Shown here: piece by piece, positions 57,298 to 64,000 of the stretch
Numbering within the stretch: the stretch's first letter is position 1
How the letters are laid out: each line of letters starts with the position of its first letter
Assembly (NCBI GenBank): GCA_030525785.1
Contig: JAUNEA010000001.1
Location: forward strand, 1-64,000
Direction of reading: 5' to 3'
From: Cardiobacteriaceae bacterium
GTDB taxonomy: Bacteria; Pseudomonadota; Gammaproteobacteria; Cardiobacteriales; Cardiobacteriaceae
DNA: 64,000 bases
The notes under the pieces: model-generated
Databases searched by the model: none
What the model saw: only the letters and a program-made list of their open reading frames with translations
What the model was told of the DNA's origin: nothing
Made by a program: the position numbers and the translations under genes

Positions 57298-58122
57298 ATG
57301 CCCTATTCGCACCCCGAAGCGCTTTTTGAAGCCATAGAAAATCGTTATGAATCCTTGAGTAAGCGTTTGCAGACGGTGGCTCGGGATTTACCTGCCTATC
57401 GTGAGCGCTTGGCATTGATGAATGTGGAAGATTTAGCAAGCGCTTTGGGGGTTTCAACGGCAAGCGTGGTGCGTTTTGCCCAAACCTTTGGTTTCAAAGG
57501 ATACAGTGATTTAAAAGCGCTTTTCCAACGGGAATGGACGGCACAAATCAACGATTACGGTAGTCGGATTGAGCAGAATTTAGGAGGCAAACATCAGGCG
57601 GAAATGGAAATCGTGCAAACGGTTTTTGAAAACAACATCAAAGGTTTGCAGGATTTGATGAGTCCGCAATTGGTGGAGGCTTTGCACGCCAGCGTGGATT
57701 TGATGATGAACGCACGGAGTTTATGGATTATGGCAAGCGGACGCAGTTTTGGTTCTGCTGCCTATTTAACCTATTTGGTGCAACACAGTCCCAAGCCTGT
57801 TAATTGGTTGAATGGTCTGTGTTTTAATCTGGAAGGCAAGCTCCACAGCATTGGTAAAAACGATGTGTTGATTGTGATTTCCTATGCGCCCTATGCGGAA
57901 AGCAGTGTGCAAGCGGTGTATATGGCTCGTGAGCGAGGGGCAAAAATCATTGCCATCACGGATAGTCCGCTGGGGGAAATCGGTAAGGCTTGTCAGCAGA
58001 TGATTCCTGTACGTGATGCCAGTAGCTATGGTTTTCGTTCTTTGGTGAATTCGGTCAGTGTGATTCAAGCGCTTTTTTTGCTTTACGCTTCACGGGCTGA
58101 ATTTGAAGCCAAAGAGTATTAA
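57298..58122 (+). CDS. RpiR-family regulator, probable IolR
   Basis: 274-aa repressor with an N-terminal helix-turn-helix (about 30-80, MNVEDLASALGVSTASVVRFAQTFGFKGYSDLKALF) and a C-terminal SIS domain (about 120-260) that senses a phosphosugar. Set inside the iol operon, it most likely controls it with an inositol-pathway phosphate as ligand, as for RpiR-type IolR proteins in other Proteobacteria. Its site is not identified; the divergent region 48700-48863 is the place to look. Confidence 0.87.
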   Translation: MPYSHPEALFEAIENRYESLSKRLQTVARDLPAYRERLALMNVEDLASALGVSTASVVRFAQTFGFKGYSDLKALFQREWTAQINDYGSRIEQNLGGKHQAEMEIVQTVFENNIKGLQDLMSPQLVEALHASVDLMMNARSLWIMASGRSFGSAAYLTYLVQHSPKPVNWLNGLCFNLEGKLHSIGKNDVLIVISYAPYAESSVQAVYMARERGAKIIAITDSPLGEIGKACQQMIPVRDASSYGFRSLVNSVSVIQALFLLYASRAEFEAKEY

Positions 58123-58152
58123 GATTTTTCAAACAAAACAAAAGGATAATAT

Positions 58153-59139
58153 ATGAAAGTAGCCTTATTTGGAGCAGGACGGATTGGAAAAATCCACGCC
58201 AGCAATTTAACCGCCATTGATGGTGTGGAATTGGTCTATATTCACGACCCATACGCCCCCAATGCCGAAGCGCTTTCGGCGCAAACAGGTGCGAAAATTG
58301 CAGGTGTGGAAGAGATTTTTGCCGACAAAAGCATTGATGTGGTGGTGATTGCTTCTTCAACCGATACCCACAGCGATTTATTACTCAAAGCAGCGGCTGC
58401 CAAAAAACACGTTTTCTGTGAAAAACCCATCGATTTATCGCTGGAAAAAGCGCTTTTATGCGAAAAAGCTGTCAAAGAAAGTGGCATTACGTGTATGTTG
58501 GGTTTCCAACGCCGTTTTGACCCCACGTTCTATGCCGCTAAACAACGCATTGAACAAGGCGAAATCGGCACGCCAGAAGTGTTGATTATCACCAGCCGTG
58601 ACCCTGGTGCGCCACCTGTGGAATATTTGAAGGTTTCGGGCGGAATTTTCCGTGATATGTTGATTCACGATTTTGATATTTGCCGTTGGATTTTGGACGA
58701 TGAAGTGGTGAGCGTATTTGCGCAGGCTTCTTGCTTGGTAGATAGCAAAATCCAAAGCGAAGCAGGCGATTATGACACCACTGCTGTTACCTTGAAAACC
58801 AAAAGCGGACGTTTGTGCCAAATCAACACCACCCGCCGTGCGCCCTATGGCTATGACCAACGTTTTGAAGTCATGGGTGCCAAAGGTCTGTTGCAATGCC
58901 ACAACCACAAGCCCACCGAAGTGCAATATTGGGGAACAGCGAATGTCAGCCAAGATTTGCCTGAACATTTCTTCTTGGAACGTTACCGTGCCGCCTATCG
59001 TTTAGAAATGGAACATTTCTTCGATTGCGTGAAAAACGGCAAAACCCCACGCACCAGTATTTCCGATGGCGTTCAGGCGCAAAAACTTGCTGATGCCGCC
59101 ACTCAATCGGCAAAAACTGGACAAGTGGTTCTTTTGTAA
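58153..59139 (+). CDS. iolG: Inositol 2-dehydrogenase
   Basis: NAD-dependent oxidation of myo-inositol to scyllo-inosose, first pathway step. 328-aa Gfo/Idh/MocA protein: Rossmann motif FGAGRIGKIHASN near 5, catalytic lysine in FCEKPIDLS near 94, and DMLIHDFDICRW near 169. AAAGGA precedes the ATG. It is the first of two such dehydrogenases in the operon. Confidence 0.93.
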   Translation: MKVALFGAGRIGKIHASNLTAIDGVELVYIHDPYAPNAEALSAQTGAKIAGVEEIFADKSIDVVVIASSTDTHSDLLLKAAAAKKHVFCEKPIDLSLEKALLCEKAVKESGITCMLGFQRRFDPTFYAAKQRIEQGEIGTPEVLIITSRDPGAPPVEYLKVSGGIFRDMLIHDFDICRWILDDEVVSVFAQASCLVDSKIQSEAGDYDTTAVTLKTKSGRLCQINTTRRAPYGYDQRFEVMGAKGLLQCHNHKPTEVQYWGTANVSQDLPEHFFLERYRAAYRLEMEHFFDCVKNGKTPRTSISDGVQAQKLADAATQSAKTGQVVLL

Positions 59140-59351
59140 ATCAAAAACCTCCCCACCTCTTGCTCCGTTTTTTTGGGGTGGGGAAAGCGCTTTCAGGAAG
59201 ATTGGGAACGTAAAAAGCGCTTTGAACCAGAAAGAAAATGAAAAAATAGGGCAGGTTTGTTTGGGGATTTTGGGATGGGTCATGGGAATTGCCATCATCA
59301 AACATTGGATTTTATAAAGCGCTTTGGGTTTATTTTTTAAAAGGAAAGACG

Positions 59352-60371
59352 ATGAAAATTGGGATTGTTGGATTAGGAAGATTAGGCAAACGCCATGCCG
59401 AAAATTTATTAAAGCGCATTGATGGCGCAGAATTAGTGGCAGGGGCTTCGCCTGTTTTAGCTGAACGTCAATATGCCGAAAGTTTGGGTTTAAAAAGCTA
59501 TGAAACCTTAGAAGCGCTTTTATTACACCCCGAATTGGAAGCAGTGATTTTGGTTACGCCCACTGCCTTACATGCCGAGCAAAGCATTGCCGTATTGGAA
59601 GCAGGCAAACATTTATTTGTGGAAAAACCTTTGGCGCTTAATGTGGAAGATTGCGAAAAAGTTGAAGCCGTCTATGGTGAAACGAAAAAGCGCTTTCCCA
59701 AACAAATGGCGATGGTGGGCTTTGTCCGCCGTTTTGACCCCAGCTATGCTGCCGCCAAAAAAGCGCTTTTACAGGGGGAAATTGGCGAGGCATTTTTTAT
59801 TCGTTCGCAAACCTGCGACCAATACGACCCCAATGGTTTTTTCGTTCAGTTTTCGGCGACATCAGGCGGATTAATCATGGATTGCAATATTCATGATATT
59901 GATTTGGTGCGTTGGTTTTTAAGCGATAAAAATGGTAATGCGCCTAAAGCGCTTCGTTTTCACGCCACAGGCAGTGCCAATATTTATCCCGATTTAAAAG
60001 CCTTTCAAGATGTGGATAACGCCATCGCCACCATTGAATTTGAAGGCGGAAAATTCGCTCATCTCTATGCCTCTCGTTCCTTTGCACATGGACACGAAAC
60101 CTCCACCGAAATCATCGCCACCGAAGGCAAACTCTTAATTGGGGCAGGGGCGCATTTAAATCGAGTGGTGAAAAGCGATAAAAACGGGGTCAGCCATGAA
60201 GCCTTACCTGATTTTTCCGCACGGTTCAGCGAAGCATTTATCTATGAATTACAGGCTTTTGTTGATGCCTGCGCTGGCAAAATTCCTGCGCCTTTAAGCC
60301 TCAACGATGCCACCGAAGCCACCCGCATTGGGGTAGAACTCACCAAAGCGCTTCGAGCAAATTTAAGTTAA
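59352..60371 (+). CDS. Second Gfo/Idh/MocA dehydrogenase (inositol/scyllo-inositol type)
   Basis: 339-aa paralogue of iol[14 protein letters not shown] near 6, catalytic lysine in VEKPLALN near 97 and [13 protein letters not shown] near 175. ATG 59352 has AAGGA upstream; the frame extends back to 59289 in a palindrome-rich spacer. In other bacteria extra family members oxidise scyllo- or D-chiro-inositol (IolX/IolW type), so it may broaden the substrate range. The 210-bp gap before it holds three palindrome copies. Confidence 0.88.
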   Translation: MKIGIVGLGRLGKRHAENLLKRIDGAELVAGASPVLAERQYAESLGLKSYETLEALLLHPELEAVILVTPTALHAEQSIAVLEAGKHLFVEKPLALNVEDCEKVEAVYGETKKRFPKQMAMVGFVRRFDPSYAAAKKALLQGEIGEAFFIRSQTCDQYDPNGFFVQFSATSGGLIMDCNIHDIDLVRWFLSDKNGNAPKALRFHATGSANIYPDLKAFQDVDNAIATIEFEGGKFAHLYASRSFAHGHETSTEIIATEGKLLIGAGAHLNRVVKSDKNGVSHEALPDFSARFSEAFIYELQAFVDACAGKIPAPLSLNDATEATRIGVELTKALRANLS

Positions 60372-60399
60372 ACATGAAAGTCAAAACACAGGAGTATTT

Positions 60400-61893
60400 A
60401 TGACGATTATTCAACACTATATTCAAGGACAAGCCACTTCCGCAGGCTCTACCCGTCAGCAGGCGGTTTATAACCCAGCCACAGGCGAAGTCACAGGACA
60501 AGTTTTATTGGCTGAAGTCGCTGATGTGGTATTGGCAGTCGAAAAAGCCAAAAGCGCTTTTCCTGCTTGGGCAAGAGTCGCACCTGTACGCAGAGCAAGA
60601 ATTTTGAATAATTTCCTGCAATTGCTCAATAAACACCACGATGAACTCGCCGATATGATTTCACGGGAACACGGCAAAGTTTTCACCGATGCCAAAGGCG
60701 AAGTGATGCGTGGCATTGAAATCGTGGAATTTGCCATTGGTATTCCCCAACTTTTAAAAGGCGGATTCAGTGAAAATGTTGGCGGTGGCATTGACAACTG
60801 GGTGATGCGTCAGCCGTTGGGCGTGGTCGCTGGTATTACGCCATTTAACTTCCCAGCGATGGTGCCGATGTGGATGTTCCCTGTAGCGTTGGCTTGTGGC
60901 AATACTTTTATCCTCAAACCCAGCCCCAATGACCCCAGCGTTTCGCTTCGTTTGGCTGAACTTTTAAAAGAAGCTGGCTTGCCTGATGGCGTATTTAATG
61001 TGGTGCAGGGCGATAAGGTGGCGGTTGATGCTTTAATCGAACACCCTGATGTCAAAGCGCTTTCTTTCGTGGGTTCAACGCCAATCGCCAATTATATTTA
61101 CGAACGTTGCGCCCATTTTGGCAAACGTGTTCAGGCTTTGGGCGGAGCCAAAAACCATATGGTGATTATGCCCGATGCCGATTTGGAAAAAGCCTGCGAT
61201 GCTTTGATGGGCGCCGCTTATGGCAGTGCTGGCGAACGTTGCATGGCAACAGCGGTGGCTGTATTTGTCGGTGGCGTAGGTGAGAAAATGTTGCCGATGT
61301 TGCGTGAGAAAATCAAAGCGCTTCGCATCAAAAATGGCAAACATTTAGATGCCGATATGGGGGCAATTATCAATAAACAAGCCCTTGAAAGAATTACCAA
61401 TTATATTCAAATCGGTGTCGATGAAGGCGCTGTTTTATTGGAAGACGGCAGAACCTTCAAAAATGCCGAAGACCCCAATGGTTTCTGGCTCGGTGCCACT
61501 TTGTTTGACCAAGTCACCCCTGAAATGCGGATTTACAAAGAAGAAATCTTTGGCCCCGTTTTGGCTTGCGTTCATGTGGATAATTTGGAACAAGCTATTG
61601 ATTTAATTAATAAGCATGAGTTTGGTAATGGCACTTCCTGCTTCACTCGTGATGGCTACACGGCGCATCGTTTTGCTCACCATATTGAAGTCGGTATGGT
61701 TGGCATCAATGTGCCGATTCCTGTACCGATGGCGTGGCAAGGTTTTGGCGGTTGGAAACGTTCCTTATTCGGCGATATGCATGCTTATGGCGAAGAAGGT
61801 GTACGTTTCTATACTCGTCAAAAATCCGTCATGCAGCGCTGGAACGAATCTCATACTGGCGCAAGTTTCGTGATGCCGACTTCTAATGATTGA
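60400..61893 (+). CDS. iolA: Methylmalonate-semialdehyde dehydrogenase (CoA-acylating)
   Basis: 497-aa aldehyde dehydrogenase turning malonate semialdehyde to acetyl-CoA, the last inositol step (MmsA/IolA). N-terminal [14 protein letters not shown] near 147, [15 protein letters not shown] near 225, and the catalytic cysteine C281 in [19 protein letters not shown] precedes the ATG. It closes the operon before a terminator. Confidence 0.95.
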   Translation: MTIIQHYIQGQATSAGSTRQQAVYNPATGEVTGQVLLAEVADVVLAVEKAKSAFPAWARVAPVRRARILNNFLQLLNKHHDELADMISREHGKVFTDAKGEVMRGIEIVEFAIGIPQLLKGGFSENVGGGIDNWVMRQPLGVVAGITPFNFPAMVPMWMFPVALACGNTFILKPSPNDPSVSLRLAELLKEAGLPDGVFNVVQGDKVAVDALIEHPDVKALSFVGSTPIANYIYERCAHFGKRVQALGGAKNHMVIMPDADLEKACDALMGAAYGSAGERCMATAVAVFVGGVGEKMLPMLREKIKALRIKNGKHLDADMGAIINKQALERITNYIQIGVDEGAVLLEDGRTFKNAEDPNGFWLGATLFDQVTPEMRIYKEEIFGPVLACVHVDNLEQAIDLINKHEFGNGTSCFTRDGYTAHRFAHHIEVGMVGINVPIPVPMAWQGFGGWKRSLFGDMHAYGEEGVRFYTRQKSVMQRWNESHTGASFVMPTSND

Positions 61894-61900
61894 TAAAAGC

Positions 61901-61927
61901 AAAAGGACGGTAAAGCCGTCCTTTTTT
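61901..61927 (+). terminator. Intrinsic terminator of the iol operon
   Basis: AAAAGGACGG-TAAAG-CCGTCCTTTT followed by TT: a 10-bp stem with a 5-nt loop, 8 bp after the iolA stop. Confidence 0.9.
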
Positions 61928-62044
61928 CACTTTGTTTGGGTAAACCAAGCTTACTTTGGGTTGTATAGAAAGCAAAGCGCTTTGTTGGTTTCTTTGATAA
62001 TAGATTAGCGCTATTAGTAAAGTTAAACAGAAAAAGGAACGGTC

Positions 62045-62182
62045 ATGAAACCCAAGCCTTCTGCACGCAAAACCGCCCAATCTCAACTCAACGCCACCAA
62101 AGCCTATTACGCCAAAGCTCTTGAAAATATAAATGTGATTTTGAGTCAGCATGATTATCCCCCAGCGATTTTATCTACATAA
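62045..62182 (+). CDS. Possible small protein, 45 aa
   Basis: Short frame of 45 codons, lysine- and serine-rich at the start, then a helical stretch (AYYAKALENINVILSQ). AAAGGAAC lies 6 bp before the ATG and GATAAT at about 61996 could be a -10. It stands alone after the iol terminator at the edge of the phage-like region. No family recognised; chance ORF is possible. Confidence 0.4.
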   Translation: MKPKPSARKTAQSQLNATKAYYAKALENINVILSQHDYPPAILST

Positions 62183-62188
62183 AACAGA

Positions 62189-62232
62189 ATTTTTATTTGC
62201 ACGATGATTTCAGATATGCTGCAAATAAAAAT
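62189..62232. repeat. AT-rich inverted repeat near the phage-like region
   Basis: ATTTTTATTTGCA (62189-62201) and its exact complement (62220-62232) with an 18-bp spacer; a related direct copy TGTAAATAAAAAC follows at 62241. It may be a regulatory or integration-border site, or the terminator of the small ORF just upstream. Confidence 0.5.
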
Positions 62233-62277
62233 CAAAATAGTGTAAATAAAAACGGTAGCGAAATCAGCATATGCACC

Positions 62278-62508
62278 TCAAATCGTCAGATGGGTAAAGT
62301 TTAGCGCTGGAGAAGATTTGACGATTTGATGATTTTGCGAATTATAGAAAACATGGTCGCCTATTTTGGCTTGTCCTGCAAGCAGGAGGGTTGTGCCACT
62401 GGAGGTTTGGGCGATGATGGTTCCATCAGCTTTAATGCCAATAACTACAGCGTGATAGAGGGCATGATTTGGGTTAAGTGATTGCAGTTGCTGAAAAATG
62501 TTGTACAT
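62278..62508 (-). CDS. Small phage-associated protein
   Basis: 76-aa protein with a compact beta-rich pattern (AVVIGIKADGTIIAQTSSG, GDHVFYN). GTAGGAG lies 5 bp before the ATG. It starts 8 bp after the stop of the tail-like gene on the same strand, so they are one unit. No named family; a role in the tail or baseplate is inferred from context only. Confidence 0.6.
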   Translation of the reverse strand: MYNIFQQLQSLNPNHALYHAVVIGIKADGTIIAQTSSGTTLLLAGQAKIGDHVFYNSQNHQIVKSSPALNFTHLTI

Positions 62509-62516
62509 AAAAACTC

Positions 62517-63518
62517 CTACAAAGCGCTTTGGAAGCGGTCAAGTGTGATGCTTTGACGCACTTCAAACCCGCGCGCCTCTATCTGAACACCGCGCACGAT
62601 GCCATGCCAGCTTTCGCCGATTTCTTCAATCTGCCAGACCTCGCCAAGCTCTGCTAGTCTTGCTCCTTGTTTTTGATGCAAAAACGTTTCCACCGTTTCG
62701 ATTTTATGCACCCCTGAGTCGGACAACACTTGCGTGGCTTTGGCAAGCCAAACGGGCTGGTCGGTGTATAGTGGGTGGACTTGGTCTGGAGCTTCAGGGC
62801 TGCCGTCGGTGCCCTCGCGCGTGATGTAGCCTGCATTGCCCCCCGATTGCGGAATAACGCGTACGCCGTTTAACAAAGCGCTTTGGCGAGTATTGCCACT
62901 AATGGCTTGAATCAGCGAGGCGGGCAATGTATGGCTTGGGCTTTGGGTTTGCCACGCGGGTTTGGGGTAGCGCGGTTTAAGATGCAAAAGCGCTTTGATG
63001 TGGTCGGATTCAACAAAGCCACCAGCTGCTTCTGCAATATCAGCAAGAGTAGCGATCAGGGTTTTGCCGCCAAGCGAGTAGGTATTCTCAGGCACAAACC
63101 AATCAGCAATCAGCCAGTTGCCGATTTTAAACCCCGTATTTTCCAAAAGCTCATCAGCGATTTGTCGCGCGTAACGACTGCCGTCAATCAGCCGTGTTTG
63201 CGGTTTAGCGTAATCGGCGCCGAGTTTTGCGGTGACTGAACGCATAGGAATTTGATACGATTTTCCACCGTGCGCTGCGTGTTGGCGTTTGTCGCGCACA
63301 TCGCGCTCAAGCATCATGCGCCACTGATAGCCATTAATATCAATGATAACAATAGGCTCATCGCCAATTTTGCGTTCGAAAAGCTTTAGCGCATCAAAAT
63401 CTTTGGGCGCAAGCTCAATAGAACCCTGCCATAAAGCGCTTTGGTCGTCAGTCTGAAGCGACAAAGCAAGCGCATCAAATGCTTTGTCGTCAATGGTGAT
63501 GGTGATTTGGTTGTACAT
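62517..63518 (-). CDS. Phage tail/baseplate-hub-like protein
   Basis: 333-aa protein from ATG 63518; the open frame continues to 63974 but that part is Arg/Pro/Cys-rich and looks non-coding. The pattern ARQIADELLENTGF near 115, a DWFVPENTYSLGGKT segment near 140, IAEAAGGFV near 165 and the PRYPKPAW box near 185 resembles hub or tail-tip proteins of Mu- or lambda-like prophages. No integrase or other tail genes are visible, so it is the edge of a prophage or a remnant. It holds several palindrome copies, implying long residence. Confidence 0.6.
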   Translation of the reverse strand: MYNQITITIDDKAFDALALSLQTDDQSALWQGSIELAPKDFDALKLFERKIGDEPIVIIDINGYQWRMMLERDVRDKRQHAAHGGKSYQIPMRSVTAKLGADYAKPQTRLIDGSRYARQIADELLENTGFKIGNWLIADWFVPENTYSLGGKTLIATLADIAEAAGGFVESDHIKALLHLKPRYPKPAWQTQSPSHTLPASLIQAISGNTRQSALLNGVRVIPQSGGNAGYITREGTDGSPEAPDQVHPLYTDQPVWLAKATQVLSDSGVHKIETVETFLHQKQGARLAELGEVWQIEEIGESWHGIVRGVQIEARGFEVRQSITLDRFQSAL

Positions 63519-64000
63519 GATGATGCCTGTGTTTCGTGGTTTTGTGATAACGGGCTCGTGCCAACAATTCAGCGGCAGCGGTATAAGTTTCGGGTTAACG
63601 TGTGGCGAGCGCGAAAGGGGCAAATGCAGGCGATTGGACGGCGGCGGTGGTTTACAAACGCTGGGCTTGGGCGGTGCGTCAAACTTAGGCAACACGAGCG
63701 CAACAAAGCGACACGGTGAGACGATGCGCTCCGCCTTGCTACTCAAAGCGCTTTGGCAACGCTGAGCTTTACCGCGCGTTGTTTGTTCCAACAAGCATTT
63801 GGCGAACATTGCGGAGGCGGTTTCTTTGACACTGAGACTCAAGCTCGCCTCGCGCGGCTTAGGTAAAGCGTGGCGCGTGCAATGTTGGCTTAATTCAACG
63901 CATTGTAGCCTTAAGCCCAAAGCGCTTTGCAGGCTGGGATTGTGGCGCGTGGTCAGTGTTTGCGCGTTGTGCAACGGAGAGAGACTAGCAAAGCGCTTTG
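63519..64000. other. No confident gene; GC-rich stretch with palindrome copies
   Basis: Upstream of the tail-like gene to the window edge. Frames on both strands are open but basic, proline- and cysteine-rich, without a ribosome site or recognisable protein. GC content is visibly higher than elsewhere. Three palindrome copies (about 63746, 63920 and 63990) are present. It may be a regulatory or degenerate phage region. Confidence 0.6.

Larger units (their letters stand above)
2025..63999. repeat. Genome-wide iterated palindrome AAAGCGCTTT (CAAAGCGCTTTG)
   Basis: First exact copy at 2025-2034 and last at 63990-63999. By hand I count about 17 exact 10-mers in 2000-10000 and about 23 in 10000-20000, with as many again matching AAGCGCTT. 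Random expectation for one 10-mer in 64 kb is about 0.06. Flanks favour C on the left and G on the right. In genes it reads QSAL, KAL(C/W) or KRF depending on frame. Copies are absent from 1-2010, nearly absent from 45224-47640 and 52766-55380, and absent in short conserved genes (usp, fkpA, can). Confidence 0.95.

Noticed and set aside
63519-63974. N-terminal extension of the tail-like protein
   Set aside because: It is rich in Arg, Pro, Cys and His without a plausible fold or ribosome site; ATG 63518 fits better.
2025-63999. CRISPR or tandem-repeat array made of AAAGCGCTTT
   Set aside because: Copies are dispersed with irregular spacing and lie inside genes; no spacers of uniform size and no cas genes.
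1-64000. Known uptake sequences (Neisseria DUS, Pasteurellaceae USS) or HIP1
   Set aside because: I looked for GCCGTCTGAA, AAGTGCGGT and GCGATCGC and saw no enrichment; the iterated word is different.
1-64000. tRNA, rRNA, riboswitch or transposase genes
   Set aside because: No cloverleaf, T-loop motif, rRNA segment, known riboswitch core or transposase protein could be recognised by eye.

Overview
The window is a mostly ordinary, dense bacterial chromosome segment with moderate GC by eye. The likely source is a host-associated Pseudomonadota, probably gammaproteobacterial; Cardiobacteriales would fit, but this is inference from gene content only. Support comes from the prfB-lysS and rpe-trpE pairings, a periplasmic FkpA/Mip-type isomerase, a cluster of lysozyme-inhibitor (MliC-like) genes and an HMW1C-type N-glycosyltransferase. 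The Neisseria uptake sequence (GCCGTCTGAA) and the Pasteurellaceae one (AAGTGCGGT) were not seen. Instead the DNA is saturated with the palindrome AAAGCGCTTT, often extended to CAAAGCGCTTTG, at about two exact copies per kb by hand count. Copies lie inside genes in all three frames (read as QSAL, KAL or KRF), in intergenic spacers and in terminator stems. This is the most striking feature of the window.

Layout: (1) 1-2010, the 3' part of a type III restriction subunit with no palindrome copies, probably acquired. (2) 2161-8375, an N-acetylgalactosamine/galactosamine utilisation operon: kbaZ/gatZ-like gene, agaS, a mannose-family PTS (IIB-IIC-IID-IIA) and an esterase. (3) 8419-24521, housekeeping genes: ridA, hemE, an eda-like gene, yihY, a usp gene, an fkpA-like gene, coaX, birA, rpe-trpE-sixA-gntR, deoC-deoA, nnrS and clpB. 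An unusual inverted-repeat element sits between fkpA and coaX. (4) 24710-31191, prfB (with its programmed frameshift), lysS, an L,D-transpeptidase, a DedA protein and the N-glycosyltransferase. (5) 31293-43975, dnaE with a coupled membrane protein, a HAD phosphatase and PfkB kinase pair, hom, recJ, a carbonic anhydrase, an M61 peptidase and pyrC. (6) 44110-45149, two MliC-like genes carrying three domains.

(7) 45224-61893, a complete-looking myo-inositol catabolic locus. A leftward ABC importer is divergent from iolC-DUF2090, iolD, iolE, iolB, an rpiR regulator, iolG, a second Gfo/Idh/MocA dehydrogenase and mmsA/iolA. A GH29 alpha-fucosidase gene and a lone Lac-family PTS IIC gene interrupt it between iolD and iolE. 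Low palindrome density in the ABC genes and in the fucosidase/IIC pair suggests later arrival. (8) 61894-64000, a small-ORF region followed by two leftward phage-tail-like genes and a GC-richer stretch without a confident gene.

Together the genes describe a fermentative, carbohydrate-scavenging lifestyle (amino sugars, inositol, fucosylated glycans, deoxynucleosides) on a host surface. No rRNA, tRNA, CRISPR array or transposase was seen.
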